The notes beneath the pieces were generated by a model, which saw nothing but the letters and a program-made list of their open reading frames with translations, was not told the origin of the DNA and did not search any database. The position numbers and the translations under genes were made by a program. Shown in pieces: positions 61,054 through 64,000 of a DNA stretch of 64,000 nucleotides (within the stretch, counting starts at the first letter, position 1; every line of letters begins with the position of its first letter). The stretch is from Planctomycetota bacterium (lineage in GTDB: Bacteria; Planctomycetota; Phycisphaerae; UBA1845), in the NCBI GenBank assembly GCA_029558835.1, contig JAKQDH010000121.1, positions 62,001 through 126,000 of the forward strand, given 5' to 3'.

Positions 61054-62002
61054 CGCCGTCAAGGTCCGAATCCGAAGGTGCCACATGCGTGTCACCCTCA
61101 GACGCCGACACGCACGCCACGGGAATCTCCAGCCGCTTCGCGCTGCCCTCGAAGCACCGCACCAGCGACGCCACCATCCGATGCAGCGCCACCATCAGCG
61201 GCCCGGCCTGGTCGCCACACCGCACCTCGGCCGTCAGCACCGTCAGCAGCCCCCGCTTTGCTTCCGGGTTCAGTTCGCTCGCCCCCTCGTTCCGCAACCC
61301 GCGCACGCAGGCATCGACCAGTGGCCGCAGCGGCTCGACCAAGTCGTCGGCCAGGCAGAAGGCGTTGGACCGGCTGCAATGATGGATGCCCACGGTCGGC
61401 AGGAGCCCGGCCGACACGATCGCCCGGGCAACGCCCGCCCGCACGACGGCGTACCCGTAGTTGAGAAAGCTGTTGAGCCCGGTACCGTCGGGATCGCGGT
61501 GGAACGGCTCGTCGGCCAGCCAGTTTGCCCAGTAGAGCTTGGCCGCCCGGGCCTCGACATTGGCCGGGTCGCCGGAACGCACCTGCCGGGCGAACGCGAG
61601 CAGCCCGGAGCGGGCGTCGGTCCCGTCGGGCAGATTGCCCGCCTGGGCGCGAATCTTGGCCTGCACGAGCTGCCGCCAGAGCTGTTTGCGGAGCGGCTTG
61701 GGGGCGGCAAGCTGGTCCTGGAGTCGCCAAACGACCTGGGAGTGCTCGGCCATCGGCAGCAGCAGCCCGGCCGGCAGGTGATTGTGCCCGCAGAGCACGA
61801 CGGCCGCGTCGTGTTCCAGCAGGGCCAGCAAGGCCTGGTGGGTGTAGGTGGTGCCGCACTGATCGACGAGCAGCACGCCGAGGTCCTCGCAGGGGATGGA
61901 CGCCAACGGCGTCTCGCCTCCCCGCGGCAGCAGCAGAAGCTGCCCGTTCTTGACGGCCAGGTGGACCGCCTGCTGGGAGATTTCGACCGTGCGTTTGATC
62001 AT
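61043..62002 (-). CDS. cas1: CRISPR-associated integrase Cas1 (type II)
   Basis: The protein has 319 residues from ATG 62002. The N-terminal beta domain ends in AVVLCGHNHLPAGLLLP. The catalytic helical domain has the Glu in GDPANVEARAAKLYW (near 150), the His in VGIHHCSRSNAFCLADD (near 206) and the Asp in LRPLVDACV (near 230). It inserts new spacers together with Cas2. It follows cas9 by 55 bases and overlaps cas2, forming a cas9-cas1-cas2 operon with no csn2 or cas4 in view, which is the type II-C layout. Confidence 0.96.
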   Translation of the reverse strand: MIKRTVEISQQAVHLAVKNGQLLLLPRGGETPLASIPCEDLGVLLVDQCGTTYTHQALLALLEHDAAVVLCGHNHLPAGLLLPMAEHSQVVWRLQDQLAAPKPLRKQLWRQLVQAKIRAQAGNLPDGTDARSGLLAFARQVRSGDPANVEARAAKLYWANWLADEPFHRDPDGTGLNSFLNYGYAVVRAGVARAIVSAGLLPTVGIHHCSRSNAFCLADDLVEPLRPLVDACVRGLRNEGASELNPEAKRGLLTVLTAEVRCGDQAGPLMVALHRMVASLVRCFEGSAKRLEIPVACVSASEGDTHVAPSDSDLDGDVP

Positions 62003-62057
62003 GCGCTACCGTCCGATGGCCCCTCTGTAGAGCTATCGGCGGCAGGCAGGGCATGAT

Positions 62058-64000
62058 TCAGTCGTGTTCGAGGCGTCGCACCTCCCCCAGCGGGCTGACG
62101 CGAACCTTGTACGCTGGCACACCGGGCTCGGGGCCGCAGTTCTTGAGATCGCCCGGTGTCACATCCCACCGGTCCTGCTCACTGGCTTTGCGGGCATCCC
62201 AGTGCGGCGCAAAGTGGATGCGCGCCGGCTTGTCGAGCTTGCAGACGACAAAGTAGCCGACGGCGGCAGGATCATCCGGTGGCCGGTCCTTGCGCCGGGC
62301 GTAGATCATCTCGCCTTCGGCAAGTGACATGACGAAGTCACTATCGTCATTGTCAACACGCTCGACTGCATCCCGTCGTTCGAGACGCACACGCCGAGCC
62401 GCTTCAAACGTGGGGATGATCACGCCGCTCCACCTGCCCCTCCTGCGGTTCTGGCGAATCTCCATGTGATGGTTGTTGCCACCGATGTAGACGCGTGCCG
62501 TGCGTGGATCGTCGTCACGGATCATGCGGTTGGTGGTCGGGTCCCAGCGTTTGCGCGGGATAATCACCGGGTCAGCGTTGGTTCGCAGCAGGACGACGCC
62601 CTTGATGGGCACGCCGCTGCCCATGGTGAGCTTGCCCTCACCCACGAGCTTCTTAATCTCGGCAGCGGTGAAGCTATCGGGGTCAAGGGCATTGCCGCGC
62701 AGGCACTTGCGGATTCGGTCGCGGAGCGCGCGATCGCGGACGATACCCGACTTGCCGGGCGACGGGTCGACCAAGGCGGCGAGTTGCCGGCGGAGGGCCT
62801 TCTTGTCGCCGGGTAGCACGCCGGGATCATCAAGCCTGGCGCTGAGCTCATCCCATTCGTCGGGAACGCGCAGGTGGTTGGGAGTAAGGCGGTCAGCACT
62901 GATCCGGTTGGTGAACAGCGAGTCCGCCTTCTCGGTACGGTGGCACGGCAAGGGCGCGATGACCGGGCCGTAGTGGGTCTCTTCGTGGAACTTATCAACG
63001 AGGCGGCGTTTGACGGGTCGATGACAAACCACGATCTGCTGGGCAGCCCCGACGACCTGATCGCGGAAGGTCTGAATCGCCTGCTGCAAGTCGTCACGCG
63101 ACGCCTCGTGGGGCAGAGAGGGCCACGGCGGCGCGAGCGGCACAGACCGCGGCCAGCGCCCTTCCAGAGCGCGGGCCCGCTCCTCTGCTTCGGCTCGCGC
63201 CGCCAGTTCCTGCAGCTTACGCGGGGCGAGGGCGATCGCGACGGCGTCGATGGCATGGTGCAAGTGAACAGAGCGGTCTTTCCCTTTCTCGCGCCGCGCT
63301 TTGGATTCAGCGGCGGGCGCAGCCTCATCCGCGTCACCCACCGCATGCAGGCGCCAGTGTTGGTCAAGAAGGTCCTCCAGAAGACCCCAGTCCTTACGCA
63401 GGATGGCCGTGTAGGGCCCCTTGGTGGTGAAGACATGGCGCCGCCCGTCGCGCTCGCCATCATACAGGGCATCCCGAATCCACTGGCCCACCTGGCGCGT
63501 CGCGTAGGCCGTGTCCGTGAACTGCGAACTGAGGAACTCGCCGGTCGACGGCGCATCGCGGTGCAGGTTCTCCCACTTGCGGGCGTAGTCGCGGCCAGTG
63601 GAGTACTCCTCGACTGGCTCGCCCTTCTGGAAGTGCTGCAAACGCTGTTCGAGGGCGGCGAAGGCCTCCGCTGGCAACCACTCCTTGACCGTCTGATTGC
63701 CTTTCCCGCGGTTAGCCGTACGCAGGACGAGGACCTTGTTGTTCAGGCCATTGTCCTGCGAGCGGCTGCGGGGAACAATATGGTCGATCTCAACATCCGT
63801 TCCCTCGGCCGCAGTCTTCTCACTAATTGGGGTGCCCGTGTAGGCACAGAGTCCACGCTGCTGGCGGCAAAGGACCACCCGCTGGATCGCCCGCTCCTGC
63901 TGGTTGATCGCCAGTCCGCGCAGGTTGAACTGCTCCCGCAGCCCGTCCTTGATCCTGTCGCGCTTGCGGTTCAGGGCAAGTTGCTCATTGCGTACCTTCT
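62058..64000 (-). CDS. cas9: Cas9 nuclease, C-terminal part (5' end outside window)
   Basis: The frame is open from the right edge (first readable residues VRNEQLALNRKRDRIKDGLR, between RuvC-II and HNH) to TGA 62058, giving 647 residues. HNH: GLCAYTGTPISEK, EIDHIVPRSRSQDNGLNNKVLV with the catalytic His, and NRGKGNQTVKEWLP. RuvC-III: HLHHAIDAVAIAL. The remaining 380 residues include a PI-type C-terminus (FVVCKLDKPARIHFAPHW, PAYKVRVSPLGEVRRL). HNH and RuvC-III residues are intact. The missing N-terminus would hold RuvC-I, the bridge helix and the REC lobe. By comparison with Neisseria Cas9 the full length is probably 1,050-1,200 residues. Confidence 0.95.
   Translation of the reverse strand, partial: KVRNEQLALNRKRDRIKDGLREQFNLRGLAINQQERAIQRVVLCRQQRGLCAYTGTPISEKTAAEGTDVEIDHIVPRSRSQDNGLNNKVLVLRTANRGKGNQTVKEWLPAEAFAALEQRLQHFQKGEPVEEYSTGRDYARKWENLHRDAPSTGEFLSSQFTDTAYATRQVGQWIRDALYDGERDGRRHVFTTKGPYTAILRKDWGLLEDLLDQHWRLHAVGDADEAAPAAESKARREKGKDRSVHLHHAIDAVAIALAPRKLQELAARAEAEERARALEGRWPRSVPLAPPWPSLPHEASRDDLQQAIQTFRDQVVGAAQQIVVCHRPVKRRLVDKFHEETHYGPVIAPLPCHRTEKADSLFTNRISADRLTPNHLRVPDEWDELSARLDDPGVLPGDKKALRRQLAALVDPSPGKSGIVRDRALRDRIRKCLRGNALDPDSFTAAEIKKLVGEGKLTMGSGVPIKGVVLLRTNADPVIIPRKRWDPTTNRMIRDDDPRTARVYIGGNNHHMEIRQNRRRGRWSGVIIPTFEAARRVRLERRDAVERVDNDDSDFVMSLAEGEMIYARRKDRPPDDPAAVGYFVVCKLDKPARIHFAPHWDARKASEQDRWDVTPGDLKNCGPEPGVPAYKVRVSPLGEVRRLEHD

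Overview
The window looks like a piece of a high-GC planctomycete-type chromosome. The reasons are: secreted proteins ending in paired dockerin-like calcium repeats, three gingipain-type (C25) proteins, a DUF1080 protein beside a Tat-exported Gfo/Idh/MocA oxidoreductase, an rnfCDGEAB ion pump with its ApbE flavin transferase, many GTG starts, and many GC-rich intergenic palindromes. The taxonomic call is inference from gene content.

Layout. Bases 1-109 hold the end of a histidine kinase. Bases 476-2825 carry a probable 3-keto-glycoside module (DUF1080 plus Gfo/Idh/MocA). Bases 3189-11369 carry a sugar utilisation operon: lipoprotein binding protein, RbsA-type ATPase, RbsC-type permease, PfkB kinase, aldehyde dehydrogenase and an NCS1-like permease. 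Facing it on the minus strand are rhamnulokinase, a RhaI-type sugar isomerase and a hexapeptide acyltransferase, so the locus probably serves L-rhamnose or a related sugar. Bases 15736-25413 hold three tandem C25 peptidase-like exported proteins. A small lipoprotein, tRNA-Gly(UCC) and apbE follow, convergent with the rnf operon (28732-34291).

Bases 34736-42420 look like a genomic island. A 42-bp copy of the 3' part of tRNA-Gly(CCC) lies at the left end and the intact tRNA-Gly(CCC) at the right end. Inside are an AbiEi/AbiEii pair, a 937-residue primase-helicase-nuclease fusion of the TOTE conflict-system type, a CcbP-like protein and two uncharacterised proteins. No integrase is visible. This is the best candidate in the window for a poorly described defence or conflict system.

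Bases 42997-47303 encode an RND efflux pair. They are followed by a GH2 glycosidase, a secreted hypothetical protein, a Cache histidine kinase with a degenerate receiver, a NarL-type regulator and a chemoreceptor. The right end is a type II-C CRISPR-Cas locus: a 47-repeat array on the plus strand, then cas2, cas1 and a cas9 cut by the window edge, all on the minus strand. Most of the spacers read as sense-strand coding fragments in one shared codon phase, and the repeat carries a promoter-like sequence.
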